A stretch of DNA of 64,000 nt, taken from Hymenobacter psychrotolerans DSM 18569 (lineage in GTDB: Bacteria; Bacteroidota; Bacteroidia; Cytophagales; Hymenobacteraceae). Positions 8,819-17,077 of the stretch are shown here, in pieces. The translations under genes were made by a program, and so were the position numbers. The DNA lies in NCBI RefSeq assembly GCF_900142395.1, contig NZ_FRAS01000001.1, positions 62,001 to 126,000 on the forward strand. Reading direction: 5' to 3'. The notes under the pieces were generated by a model. It was not told the origin of the DNA, searched no databases, and worked only from the letters and a program-made list of their open reading frames with translations. Position 1 is the first letter of the stretch, and each line of letters begins with the position of its first letter.

Positions 8819-9187
8819 TTAGTTCTCAGGTTGAAGACTTTTTTGAAAGCCGTAGAGCATCTTTTGTAGTTCCACTAACTCACTTACCGCAGCTTGCAGT
8901 CGATTTTCATCCAGGTAGCCGAACTCAGCAGCTAATAGAAACTGTGTCTCTAACTCGTAAGCCGAGCCGGTAGCAATCGAGAGGAACTGACTGAAATCCT
9001 TCGCTGAGCCGCGGCCTGCTCCTTCAGCAATATTGGAAGGAATAGAAACGGCGGCCCGACGCATCTGCGACGTGAGCCCAAACCGTTCGTCGGGCGGAAA
9101 CGTGGCGCAGCATTGGTAAGTGAGCTTGGTAATCAGCATCGCCTTCTGCCAGATTTTTAAATCCCGAAACCGATGCCGACTTACCAT
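8819..9187 (-). CDS. Four-helix-bundle protein (23S rRNA intervening-sequence protein family)
   Basis: This 122-residue protein carries the family pattern FRDLKIWQKAM near residue 8, SQMRRAAVSIPSNIAEG near residue 40, and FSQFLSIATGSAYELETQ further on. Members are small helical bundles encoded within 23S rRNA intervening sequences and also as solo chromosomal genes in Bacteroidota; no biochemical role is established for solo copies. It sits between two beta-oxidation genes, 46 bases from one and 40 from the other, and both short flanks carry related tracts built on TCTAA/TTCTAA words in opposite orientation. That suggests an inserted cassette rather than a metabolic gene. Confidence 0.88.
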   Translation of the reverse strand: MVSRHRFRDLKIWQKAMLITKLTYQCCATFPPDERFGLTSQMRRAAVSIPSNIAEGAGRGSAKDFSQFLSIATGSAYELETQFLLAAEFGYLDENRLQAAVSELVELQKMLYGFQKSLQPEN

Positions 9188-9227
9188 TACAGAACAACTC
9201 TAAGTTCTAAGCTCTCAATTCTCAGTT

Positions 9228-11636
9228 CTAATTACGAAGCGGTTTGCCAGTGGTAAGGATGCTCTGAATCCGCTCCAGCGTTTTCCGTTCGCCGGTGAGG
9301 CTGAGGAAGGCTTCGCGCTCCAGGTCTAGCAGGTATTGCTCTGATACTTCGGTGGGGCTGCTTAGGTCACCGCCGCACATGATGTAGGCCAGTTTGTTGG
9401 CAATCTTCACGTCGTGGTCGGAAATATAGCGACCCTCCTTCATGGCGTGCACACCCGTCAGGAACATGCCTAAGGCGCCTTTGCCCTGCACCTTGATGTT
9501 AGTTTTCTGAACCGGTTGGGTGTAGCCATCTTCGGCTAGCTCAATGGCAGCGGCTTTGGCTTGCGCGATAACGCGGTTGCTGTTTACTACTATCTCGTCG
9601 CCGCGGCGCAGGAATCCCAGGTCGAAGGCCTCAGCTGCGGAAGTCGACACTTTGGCGGTGCTGATGGTCATAAAGGTGTTGCGGAGCAGGTTGTACTCGG
9701 GCTCGCCTTCTTCATATTTGGCCGCGGTGCGCAGGGTCATTTCCTTGGTGCCACCACCGCCGGGAATCAGACCTACACCAAATTCCACGAGGCCCATGTA
9801 GGTTTCCGCGGCTGCAACTACCCGGTCGCAGTGCAGGTTCAGCTCGCAGCCGCCACCCAGGGCAAGGCCGTGCGGAGCACCTACGACTGGGATGCTGCTG
9901 TAGCGCATCCGCATCATGGCCTGCTGGAACTGGGCAATCATCAGGTTCAGCTCGTCGTACTCCTGATCCAGCGCGAACATATATACCAAGCCCAGGTTGG
10001 CACCCGCCGAGAAGTTTGGCGCGTCGTTGCCGACTACTAAACCACGGAAGTCCTTTTCGGCCAGCTCCACGCCTTTCAGCAGACCCTGAATTACATCAGA
10101 GCCCAGCGCGTTCATCTTGCTGTGGAACTCCACGTTCAGAATACCGTCGCCGAGGTCGAGCACCGAAGCACCCGCGTTTTTCCACACCACTTTGCCGGTG
10201 GCACGCAGGTTATCGAGGATGATGAAGTTCTCGACGCCCGGAATGGCTTTATAGGCCTTGCTCTCGATGTCGTAGAACTGCTTCACGCCCTGCTCGCTCA
10301 CCTTATAGAAGGTAGCATTGCCAGCGGCCAGCATTTCCTGTACCCAAGGAGCAACAGTCTTGCCTTCGGCCTGCGCCAGCTCCAGACCTTTCTGAACGCC
10401 CAGAGCATCCCAGGTTTCAAACGGACCCATTTCCCAGCCGAAGCCGGCACGCAGGGCGTCGTCAATCTTATAGAGCGAGTCGGTGATTTCCGGAATCCGG
10501 TTGCTCACGTAGGCAAACAGGCCCGCGAAAGTCTTGCGGTAGAAGTCCCCGGCCTTGTCTTTGCCGGCAGCCAGCACCTTGAAGCGGTCCGCCAGCTTTT
10601 CAATCGGCTTGGTGGCTTCCAGGGTGGCGAATTTCACCTTGGCGCTGGGCTTGTATTCCAGCGTGTTCAGGTCGAGGGCCTGAATCTCCGACTTACCGCC
10701 GGCGCCTTTTACTTTTTTGTAGAAGCCCTGGGCGGTTTTGTCGCCCAGCCACTTGTTCTCGGCCATCTTCTTGATGAAGTCGGGCAGCTGAAACACGTGT
10801 TTGGCTTCGTCGTTGGGCAGGTTCTGGGCAAGGCCGTTGGCCACGTTGATCATCGTATCCAAGCCCACCACGTCTGAGGTGCGGAACGTAGCCGACTTGG
10901 CGTGGCCGATAACCGGACCCGTCAGCTTGTCCACTTCCTCCACCGACAGGCCTAGCTGGCTCATCACCTGCACCACGTCCATGATGGCGAAAACGCCCAC
11001 ACGGTTGGCAATGAAGGCGGGCGTGTCTTTGGCCAGTACCGTGGTTTTGCCCAGGTACAGGTCGCCGTAGTGCATCAGGAAATCCACTACCGACTGGTCC
11101 GTGTCCGGGGTCGGGATGATTTCGAGCAGCTTCAGGTAGCGCGGCGGGTTGAAGAAGTGCGTGCCGCAGAAGTATTTCTTGAAGTCGTCGGAGCGGCCCT
11201 CCGTCATCATGTGAATCGGGATGCCGCTGGTGTTACTCGTGATGAGCGTGCCGGGCTTGCGGTATTGCTCCACGCGCTCAAACAGGCTCTTTTTGATATC
11301 GAGGCGCTCTACCACTACCTCAATCGTCCAGTCGCAGCCGGCAATGTCCTTGAGGTTATCGTCGAAGTTGCCGGTTTTGATGCGGCTGGAGTCGGCTTTG
11401 CGGTACAGCGGCGACGGGTTAGCCGCCACGGCTGCCTGGAGGGAGCTGTTCACAATGCGGTTTTTCACCGCCGGATTGTCCAGCTTCAGGCCTTTGGCTT
11501 CTTCGGCGGGTAGCAGCTCTTTCGGCGCGATGTCGAGCAGCAGCACCTGCACACCGATGTTGGCGAAGTGGCACGCAATGCGCGAGCCCATCACACCGGA
11601 ACCCAGTACGGCTACTTTTTTGATGGTACGATTCAT
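9228..11636 (-). CDS. 3-hydroxyacyl-CoA dehydrogenase / enoyl-CoA hydratase fusion
   Basis: This 802-residue bifunctional enzyme performs the hydration and NAD-dependent oxidation steps of beta-oxidation. The N-terminus is a Rossmann fold, VAVLGSGVMGSRIACHFA (residues 8-25), followed by the dehydrogenase motif FFNPPRYLKLLEIIPT and a C-terminal dehydrogenase domain. The crotonase domain comes last, with FSAGANL and LGGGCELNLHCDRVVAA, then FGVGLIPGGGGTKEM. The order dehydrogenase-then-hydratase is opposite to E. coli FadB and resembles the FadN type. The marR gene lies 145 bases upstream on the same strand and may share a transcript. Confidence 0.95.
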   Translation of the reverse strand: MNRTIKKVAVLGSGVMGSRIACHFANIGVQVLLLDIAPKELLPAEEAKGLKLDNPAVKNRIVNSSLQAAVAANPSPLYRKADSSRIKTGNFDDNLKDIAGCDWTIEVVVERLDIKKSLFERVEQYRKPGTLITSNTSGIPIHMMTEGRSDDFKKYFCGTHFFNPPRYLKLLEIIPTPDTDQSVVDFLMHYGDLYLGKTTVLAKDTPAFIANRVGVFAIMDVVQVMSQLGLSVEEVDKLTGPVIGHAKSATFRTSDVVGLDTMINVANGLAQNLPNDEAKHVFQLPDFIKKMAENKWLGDKTAQGFYKKVKGAGGKSEIQALDLNTLEYKPSAKVKFATLEATKPIEKLADRFKVLAAGKDKAGDFYRKTFAGLFAYVSNRIPEITDSLYKIDDALRAGFGWEMGPFETWDALGVQKGLELAQAEGKTVAPWVQEMLAAGNATFYKVSEQGVKQFYDIESKAYKAIPGVENFIILDNLRATGKVVWKNAGASVLDLGDGILNVEFHSKMNALGSDVIQGLLKGVELAEKDFRGLVVGNDAPNFSAGANLGLVYMFALDQEYDELNLMIAQFQQAMMRMRYSSIPVVGAPHGLALGGGCELNLHCDRVVAAAETYMGLVEFGVGLIPGGGGTKEMTLRTAAKYEEGEPEYNLLRNTFMTISTAKVSTSAAEAFDLGFLRRGDEIVVNSNRVIAQAKAAAIELAEDGYTQPVQKTNIKVQGKGALGMFLTGVHAMKEGRYISDHDVKIANKLAYIMCGGDLSSPTEVSEQYLLDLEREAFLSLTGERKTLERIQSILTTGKPLRN

Positions 11637-11781
11637 TCTTGGGGAGGAATGAGTGGGTGAGAAATGAAAGAATCAGAAAGGAAAACCGGCAAGCCAACTA
11701 CTCGTCATGCCGACTTTATGACTACAGAAATGCCCCGGTGAAGGAGCGAATTCAGGAGTAAAAAAGCCTCGAGCTACTGGC

Positions 11782-12258
11782 CTAGGCCGGCGACTCGGCG
11801 CGCAAAGGTTTCGGCGTAAAATCGTCGTAGAGGGTTTTGCCCTCAATCATGCCGGTAATCTGGCCTACTACTTTGAAAAACACGTTCAACTCGCTCTGCG
11901 GGATTTTCTCGCGCACCTTCAGGTTGAAGTGGCGCACCGTCTGGCGGGAAATTTCTTTGCCACGCAGGCCTTCTTCGGTCAGGAAGATGCGCACCGAGCG
12001 TTTGTCCTGGGTATCAGCCTGTTTGTAGATCAGGCCTTTTTCCTCCATGCTGCGTAGAATACGGGTCAGAGAGCGGGTTTCGAGGCCCAGCAAAGGCGCT
12101 ATCTTGGTGGCCGGCGTACCATTCTCCTGGTCGATGTTCAGCAGCACGAAACCAATGCTCGTGGTGATGTCGTGCTTGGCGGCCTGCGTATTATACATGC
12201 GCGAAATGGCGTGCCAGGCTACTTTAATATTATAATCGACGGTTTCTTCGGGTGTCAT
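11782..12258 (-). CDS. MarR-family transcriptional regulator
   Basis: The 158-residue protein, taken from the ATG at 12258, has the MarR winged helix: TSIGFVLLNIDQENGTPATK, then the recognition region LLGLETRSLTRILRSMEEKG and the wing ADTQDKRSVRIFLTEEG. A TTG five codons upstream is a less likely start. MarR proteins bind as dimers to palindromes and usually release DNA on binding a small ligand. Its place directly upstream of the hydratase/dehydrogenase gene and between it and an acyl-CoA ligase suggests that it senses fatty acids or acyl-CoA and controls this cluster; that role is inferred. The candidate operator at 12294-12310 overlaps its own promoter, which fits autoregulation. Confidence 0.9.
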   Translation of the reverse strand: MTPEETVDYNIKVAWHAISRMYNTQAAKHDITTSIGFVLLNIDQENGTPATKIAPLLGLETRSLTRILRSMEEKGLIYKQADTQDKRSVRIFLTEEGLRGKEISRQTVRHFNLKVREKIPQSELNVFFKVVGQITGMIEGKTLYDDFTPKPLRAESPA

Positions 12259-12293
12259 GAGGGGTAGGAGCAAGTCCGGTAAACATACAGAAA

Positions 12294-12310
12294 TATGTTA
12301 TGCTTGCATA
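12294..12310. promoter_or_regulatory. Candidate MarR autoregulatory operator
   Basis: TATGTTATGCTTGC (12294-12307) is identical to the element upstream of the acyl-CoA dehydrogenase gene. Its right part forms the palindrome TATGCTTGCATA (12299-12310), and a second inverted repeat, AACATA (12282-12287) with TATGTT (12294-12299), overlaps it. It begins 36 bases upstream of the marR ATG and lies next to a -7-like TATGTTTA on the minus strand. A dimeric repressor site is a reasonable reading. Confidence 0.55.
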
Positions 12311-12432
12311 CTAAGTTACGCAAAAAAAGTTTGACCTTTCCTCCCTCTTGTACGTGGTGAAATGTGCTAGGCCTGTCAATCCTTCTGGGAGAAGGGGCTA
12401 GTTGATGGTTAATGGGGTAGGAACGACTATAC

Positions 12433-12538
12433 AAGAACGTCATGTCGAGCTTGTCGAGACATCTCGCGTGCTGACGTTGCAACGGTAATCATATGTCAGC
12501 ACGCGAGATGTCTCGACTCCGCTCGACATGACGTTCTT
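12433..12538. repeat. Long palindromic repeat (REP/MITE-like)
   Basis: Left arm 12433-12475 and right arm 12495-12538 are reverse complements over about 40 bases, broken only by a 3-versus-4-base difference in the middle of the arms; the loop is 19 bases. The outer ends read AAGAACGTCAT..., matching the ends of the second palindrome at 19524-19623. No reading frame lies within. It resembles the dispersed intergenic palindromes common in Hymenobacter-type genomes. Confidence 0.8.
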
Positions 12539-12587
12539 CTTTCTTATCGTTCTAGGCCACTCGACCACCCAGCTATAGCTATATAAA

Positions 12588-12629
12588 AACAAACCGGCCT
12601 CGCCACTTCTGTGACGGGGCCGGTTTGTT
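12588..12629 (-). terminator. Intrinsic terminator of the acyl-CoA ligase gene
   Basis: A 15-bp stem with one imperfect pair (12588-12602 with 12615-12629) overlaps the stop codon of the acyl-CoA ligase gene and is followed on the minus strand by GTTTTTATATA. Confidence 0.75.
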
Positions 12630-14409
12630 AATGCTGACCGTTCTGATGATACAGACTCTCGATGATGTCCTTGTTGTTCTCGGATATAATCTTGCGCTTC
12701 ACTTTTAGGGTAGGCGTCATCTCGCCGGTTTCTACAGTCCAGAGGCGGGGCAGCAGCACGATTTTCTTGACCTGCTCCCACTGCGCAAAGCCCGTGTTGT
12801 ACTTGTGCACAAGGTCTTCGTACATCTTCACCACTTTCTCGTTTTTGACAAGCTCTTCATTGGAGCAGTTGCAGTCTACGCCGTTGCGCTTGCACCAGCC
12901 TTTCAGATCATCGAAGGAAGGAATAACGAGGGCGGAGGGGAACTTCTGGCCGTCGCCGACGACCATGCACTGCTCTACCAGCGGCGACTCTTTCAGCTTG
13001 CTTTCAATCACCTGCGGAGCAATGTACTTGCCGCCCGAGGTCTTGAACATCTCCTTCTTGCGGTCAGTGATTTTGAGGAATTTACCGTCCACCATCTCGC
13101 CGATGTCGCCGGTATGGAACCAGCCTTCCTCGTCGAACTCCTTGGCCGTTAGCTCGGGCTTGTTGTAGTAGCCTTTCATCACCGACTCCGACTTGGTCAG
13201 AATCTCGCCATCGGGCGCGATTTTCACCTGTGTGTTGTCGATAATCGGGCCTACGGTACCAATCATGTTGTTTTCGGGCTCGTAGCCGCCCACGGCAATT
13301 ACCGGCGAGGTTTCCGTCAGGCCGTAGCCCTCCATCACGCGGATACCGGCCGACCAGAACACCCGTGCCAGCCGGGGCTGCAGGGCCCCGCCGCCGCTCA
13401 CGATGCAGCGCAGGTTACCGCCAAGAGCTTCCCGCCACTTATTAAAAATAAGCTTGTTGGCCAGTGAAAGCTGGGTGTTGTATAAGAACCCGTGGTCTTG
13501 CTGGTTGTCGTATTTGAGGCCCAGGTTCAGTGCCCAGAAGAACAACTGCTTCTTTACGCCTTCGAGCTGGTGCCCTTTAGCGACAATCTTATCATAGACT
13601 TTCTCCAGCAGACGAGGCACAGTGGTGAAGATTTCAGGCTTCACCTCGCGCAGGTTGTCGGCAATGGTTTCCATGCTCTCGGCGTAGTAGATGCTGACGC
13701 CGTTGATGAGGTAGAGGTGGGTCACCATCCGCTCGAAGATGTGGCAGAGCGGCAGGAAGCTCAGGGCTTTGTCGTCTTTGGTGACGGGCACGAAGCGCTG
13801 GGCGTTACGGCAGTTGCTGAGCAGGTTGTTGTGCGTCAGCATCACCCCTTTGGGCTGGCCAGTGGTACCGGAGGTGTAGATGAGCGTCAGCAGGTCGTCG
13901 GGCTGCACGGCGGCTTTCAGGGGCTCCAGGTCGGCGGAGTTGCCCTGCTTGCCCAGCTCCAGCAGCTCGGAGAAGTGGCGCGCACCTTCAATTTTGTCGA
14001 AAGTGAAGATGTTGTCCGCAGGAATGTTCAGGCCCTGAGTGGCTTCGCGGACCTTGTCGTACAACGCTTTGTCGGCCACGAAAACCGCCTTCACGCCGGC
14101 ATCGGTGAAGATATATTTATAGTCCTCTACCGTGATGCTGGGATACATAGGCACGCTGGTAGCGCCAAGCTGGGCAATTCCGAAGTCGGCAAACATCCAC
14201 TCCGGCCGGTTCATGGAGATGATTGCCACTTTATCGTCCTTGCCGATGCCGAGGCTGCGCAGCCCCAGACTTACCTGGTTCACCTTCTCCACCACCGTAT
14301 CGGTGCTGATGGGCGTGTAGTGGCCATCTGTTTTGGAGGCGAAACAATCAGGCTTGTTGTATTTCTGCTGCAGGTGGGGCAGAATGTCAAACGTACGGCG
14401 GATGTCCAT
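12628..14409 (-). CDS. fadD: Long-chain fatty-acid-CoA ligase
   Basis: The 593-residue enzyme activates fatty acids to acyl-CoA through an acyl-adenylate. The AMP-binding P-loop IYTSGTTGQPKGVMLTHNN is near residue 180, the motif GYGLTETSPV follows, and the C-terminal hinge TGDIGEMVDGKFLKITDRKK is intact. Length fits the long-chain class. The ATG at 14409 is preferred; a GTG five codons upstream is also in frame. It supplies substrate to the downstream beta-oxidation genes on the same strand, but a palindromic repeat and a terminator separate it from marR, so it is probably transcribed on its own. Confidence 0.94.
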   Translation of the reverse strand: MDIRRTFDILPHLQQKYNKPDCFASKTDGHYTPISTDTVVEKVNQVSLGLRSLGIGKDDKVAIISMNRPEWMFADFGIAQLGATSVPMYPSITVEDYKYIFTDAGVKAVFVADKALYDKVREATQGLNIPADNIFTFDKIEGARHFSELLELGKQGNSADLEPLKAAVQPDDLLTLIYTSGTTGQPKGVMLTHNNLLSNCRNAQRFVPVTKDDKALSFLPLCHIFERMVTHLYLINGVSIYYAESMETIADNLREVKPEIFTTVPRLLEKVYDKIVAKGHQLEGVKKQLFFWALNLGLKYDNQQDHGFLYNTQLSLANKLIFNKWREALGGNLRCIVSGGGALQPRLARVFWSAGIRVMEGYGLTETSPVIAVGGYEPENNMIGTVGPIIDNTQVKIAPDGEILTKSESVMKGYYNKPELTAKEFDEEGWFHTGDIGEMVDGKFLKITDRKKEMFKTSGGKYIAPQVIESKLKESPLVEQCMVVGDGQKFPSALVIPSFDDLKGWCKRNGVDCNCSNEELVKNEKVVKMYEDLVHKYNTGFAQWEQVKKIVLLPRLWTVETGEMTPTLKVKRKIISENNKDIIESLYHQNGQH

Positions 14410-14573
14410 GTGAGAGGAGTGCACTTAGGTGGGACGAGCAAGAGAGAGCAACGGGTCGGCAGCTGCTGTGGTTGGAAGACAGGAAGCTGGAAACGCTGCA
14501 TAAATAACTACTTTTTCGCGGGAAAGCTGCTATTCGCTCCAGAAACCTGGTAGGGCCGTGGCCGCCTTTTGCG

Positions 14574-14581
14574 TAGCTTTG
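14574..14581 (+). promoter_or_regulatory. Promoter -7 element (TAnnTTTG)
   Basis: TAGCTTTG matches the Bacteroidota -7 consensus and ends 26 bases before the ATG of the arginase-like gene at 14608, which supports that start over an upstream TTG. No clear -33 element was seen. Confidence 0.45.
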
Positions 14582-14607
14582 TCGGTGTCCGCATCTCTCC
14601 GCGCCCG

Positions 14608-15792
14608 ATGAATCTGGCCATATTCTTTGATCCGCTCCGCGAAGAGCTTTCCGCTTCTGCTGCCAGTCCGACTGCCCTGGCAGGATATATTTCAGCTTTC
14701 CTGGATGTTTTTCCCGATTGGCGGGGCGCTGATATAGCCCTTATCGGGCTGGATGAATGGCGCGGCAGCGCGGCAGGCCAGCCGGCCCTGCACGGCGCCG
14801 ACGAAGTGCGCCGCCGCTTCTATCAGCTGCAGAAAGGCACCGGCCCGGCCCGCATTGCCGACCTCGGCAACCTGCGGCCCGGCCTCACCCTCGACGACAC
14901 GTACCAGCGCCTGCGCGAGCTTGTGGCGGTGCTGCTGGAGCACAACACGGTGCCCGTTCTGCTGGGCGGCTCCCACGACCTCGACTACGGGCAGTTTCTG
15001 GCCTATGAAACCCTCGACCGGCCCATCAGCTTTGCCACCGTGGATGCGCGCGTAGATATGGCCGAGCAGGACTGTGCGGTGCCCGAAGAAAGCCACCTGC
15101 GGCGTATGCTCATGCACGAGCCCAGCTTCCTGTTCAACTTTGCGCAACTGGCGCACCAGCAGTACCTGGTAGCGCCTGATGTGCTGGCGGCTCTGGAAAA
15201 GCTGCACTTCGAAACTCTGCGCGTGGGCCAGATTCGCGACGATATCCGGCAGGCGGAGCCGCTGCTGCGCCAGGCCGACTTTGTGAGCGTTGATATTGCG
15301 GCCCTGCGCTGGAACGACGCGCCAGGCTATTATCCGGCCAACCCGTTTGGCCTTACCAACGAAGAGGCCGCCAAGCTGGCCTGGTACGCCGGCTGCAACG
15401 ACCAGCTCAGTTCCTTCGGCCTCTACGGCTACCGCCCCGACCACGACACACATGGTCTGGCAGCTTCTGTGCTGGCTACCATGCTCTGGTATTTCGTGGA
15501 AGGCTATTACCACCGCCGCCGCGAAACCGACTTCCGCGGCCCCAACTTCATCCGTTACGCGGCCGGTTTGCACGGCCCGCCGGATCTGACTTCCCTTGAC
15601 GAGGACAAAGAAGATGGCCCCGACCGTATTGTGTTCTATAAGTCGCAGCAGACGGAACGGTGGTGGATGGAGGTGGTAAACCTGACCGGCGAAGTGAAGC
15701 GCATTGTGCCCTGCAGCTACGAAGACTATTTTCATGCCTCCCAGGGTGATTTGCCGAACCGCTGGATTCTCACGCAGGCCCTGCTGGGCTAG
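14608..15792 (+). CDS. Arginase/formimidoylglutamase-fold protein with altered metal site
   Basis: This 394-residue protein belongs to the ureohydrolase (arginase/agmatinase/formimidoylglutamase) superfamily, whose members hydrolyse guanidino-type bonds with two Mn ions. The three family motifs are recognisable but changed. GGSHD (120-124) keeps the histidine ligand. DARVD (146-150) has arginine where the DAHxD motif has its histidine. SVDIAALRWNDAPG (227-240) has Ala231 where SxDxD has its second aspartate. Two of the six metal ligands are therefore missing. It may be a non-catalytic member or use one metal. The cytochrome b5-like gene follows after 20 bases in the same direction. Confidence 0.85.
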   Translation: MNLAIFFDPLREELSASAASPTALAGYISAFLDVFPDWRGADIALIGLDEWRGSAAGQPALHGADEVRRRFYQLQKGTGPARIADLGNLRPGLTLDDTYQRLRELVAVLLEHNTVPVLLGGSHDLDYGQFLAYETLDRPISFATVDARVDMAEQDCAVPEESHLRRMLMHEPSFLFNFAQLAHQQYLVAPDVLAALEKLHFETLRVGQIRDDIRQAEPLLRQADFVSVDIAALRWNDAPGYYPANPFGLTNEEAAKLAWYAGCNDQLSSFGLYGYRPDHDTHGLAASVLATMLWYFVEGYYHRRRETDFRGPNFIRYAAGLHGPPDLTSLDEDKEDGPDRIVFYKSQQTERWWMEVVNLTGEVKRIVPCSYEDYFHASQGDLPNRWILTQALLG

Positions 15793-15812
15793 AAGCACCT
15801 GGTACACCTGAG

Positions 15813-16064
15813 ATGATGACTTCTACCACGGACTTGCCCACGTATACCCGCAGTCAGCTGGCCCTGCGCAACGGCCAGGACCGCGACGACATCTGGGTGG
15901 CGTATCGGGGGCTGATTTATGATGTGACCCGCTCCCGCCTGTGGCGCCGGGGCAACCATTATGAGCACTGGGCCGGCCAGGACCTGACAATAGAGCTGGA
16001 GCGCGACGCCCCGCACACTCCGCACGTTTTCGACAAATTCACCGTAATCGGGCGGCTTGCGTAG
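15813..16064 (+). CDS. Cytochrome b5-like heme/steroid-binding domain protein
   Basis: The 83-residue protein is essentially one cytochrome b5-type (MAPR-like) domain: LRNGQDRDDIWVAYRGLIYD, then VTRSRLWRRGNHYEHWAGQD and LTIELERDAPH. The IYDVT strand and the AGQDLT turn are typical of the family. There is no signal peptide or membrane segment, so it should be cytoplasmic. Heme or another ligand is assumed from the family and not shown. It probably shares a transcript with the arginase-like gene 20 bases upstream. Confidence 0.85.
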   Translation: MMTSTTDLPTYTRSQLALRNGQDRDDIWVAYRGLIYDVTRSRLWRRGNHYEHWAGQDLTIELERDAPHTPHVFDKFTVIGRLA

Positions 16065-16127
16065 AGCGCAGCATCCTCCTTTTGCCAATACAGGCTGTAC
16101 CCGAACACTATTGTTTTCTCTTTCCCC

Positions 16128-16928
16128 ATGAGCACTACCGAAAGCCCGTCTCTCTTCAACGACCTGGAAACGCTGAGCACCCGTCAGTTGCTGGAGGGCA
16201 TTAATAGCGTAGACCAAACCGTGCCGCAGGTAGTGGCCAGGGCGCTGCCGCAGATAGAGGCGCTGGTGGAAGCTACGGTAGCACGACTGGGAGCTGGTGG
16301 GCGGCTATTTTACATCGGGGCCGGCACCAGCGGGCGGCTGGGCGTGCTGGATGCCTCGGAGTGCCCCCCCACATTTGGGGTTCCCCACGGGCTGGTAGTA
16401 GGCCTGATTGCCGGCGGCGACACCGCCATCCGCAAAGCCGTGGAAAATGCCGAAGATGATGCCGAGCAAGCCTGGCGCGACCTGACGGCATACGATATTA
16501 CGGACAAGGACATTGTGGTAGGCATTGCGGCTTCGGGCCGGACACCCTATGTTATTGGGGGCCTGCAACAGGCGCGGCAACACGGCTTGGCTACGGGCTG
16601 CATCGTGTGCAACGCTGATTCTCAGGTGGCGGCGGTAGCTGAGTTTCCGGTGGAAGTGCCTACCGGGCCGGAGTTTGTCACGGGCAGCACCCGCCTGAAA
16701 GCGGGCACCGCGCAAAAGCTGGTGCTCAATATGCTCACCACGGCTACATTTATCCGGCTGGGCCGCGTGAAAGGCAACAAAATGGTAGACATGCAGCTCT
16801 CCAACGCCAAGCTGGTCGACCGAGGCGAGAAAATGCTGATGGACGAGCTGGGCATTGGGCAAGACGAAGCGGCCCGTCTGCTGCAACAATATGGCTCCGT
16901 GCGGGCCGCGCTGGCCGCCCGGCAATAA
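16128..16928 (+). CDS. murQ: N-acetylmuramic acid 6-phosphate etherase
   Basis: MurQ cleaves the lactyl ether of MurNAc-6-phosphate to give GlcNAc-6-phosphate and D-lactate during peptidoglycan recycling. The 266-residue protein has the SIS-domain phosphosugar site GRLFYIGAGTSGRLGVLD (58-75) followed by the catalytic-glutamate segment ASECPPTFG, and the second signature around TGSTRLKAGTAQKLVLNML. It is a little shorter than the usual 295-300 residues, mainly at the N-terminus. No murP or anmK is adjacent in this window. Confidence 0.95.
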   Translation: MSTTESPSLFNDLETLSTRQLLEGINSVDQTVPQVVARALPQIEALVEATVARLGAGGRLFYIGAGTSGRLGVLDASECPPTFGVPHGLVVGLIAGGDTAIRKAVENAEDDAEQAWRDLTAYDITDKDIVVGIAASGRTPYVIGGLQQARQHGLATGCIVCNADSQVAAVAEFPVEVPTGPEFVTGSTRLKAGTAQKLVLNMLTTATFIRLGRVKGNKMVDMQLSNAKLVDRGEKMLMDELGIGQDEAARLLQQYGSVRAALAARQ

Positions 16929-17077
16929 ACCACGCGAATAACGCAGCAGGTTCGGGAAGTTGCGGGCGGTTTTGGAAACCCGCCGTCCGGCATCACAGTT
17001 AAGGCAATTACGAATGCCTGGCGCACCTTTTTATTGGTTTCGCGCCCGGCAGAATCTTATGCCTCAGCTTCCTTTCT

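Larger units (their letters stand above)
12259..12627. other. Intergenic region between marR and the acyl-CoA ligase gene
   Basis: This 369-base gap holds the marR promoter region and operator (12282-12312), an unremarkable stretch at about 12330-12430, the long palindromic repeat at 12433-12538, and the terminator of the acyl-CoA ligase gene at 12588-12629. No reading frame is supported. Confidence 0.6.

Noticed and set aside
12433..12538. Palindrome considered as a CRISPR repeat or a terminator
   Set aside because: There is a single inverted pair, not an array of direct repeats, and no T-tract follows either side.
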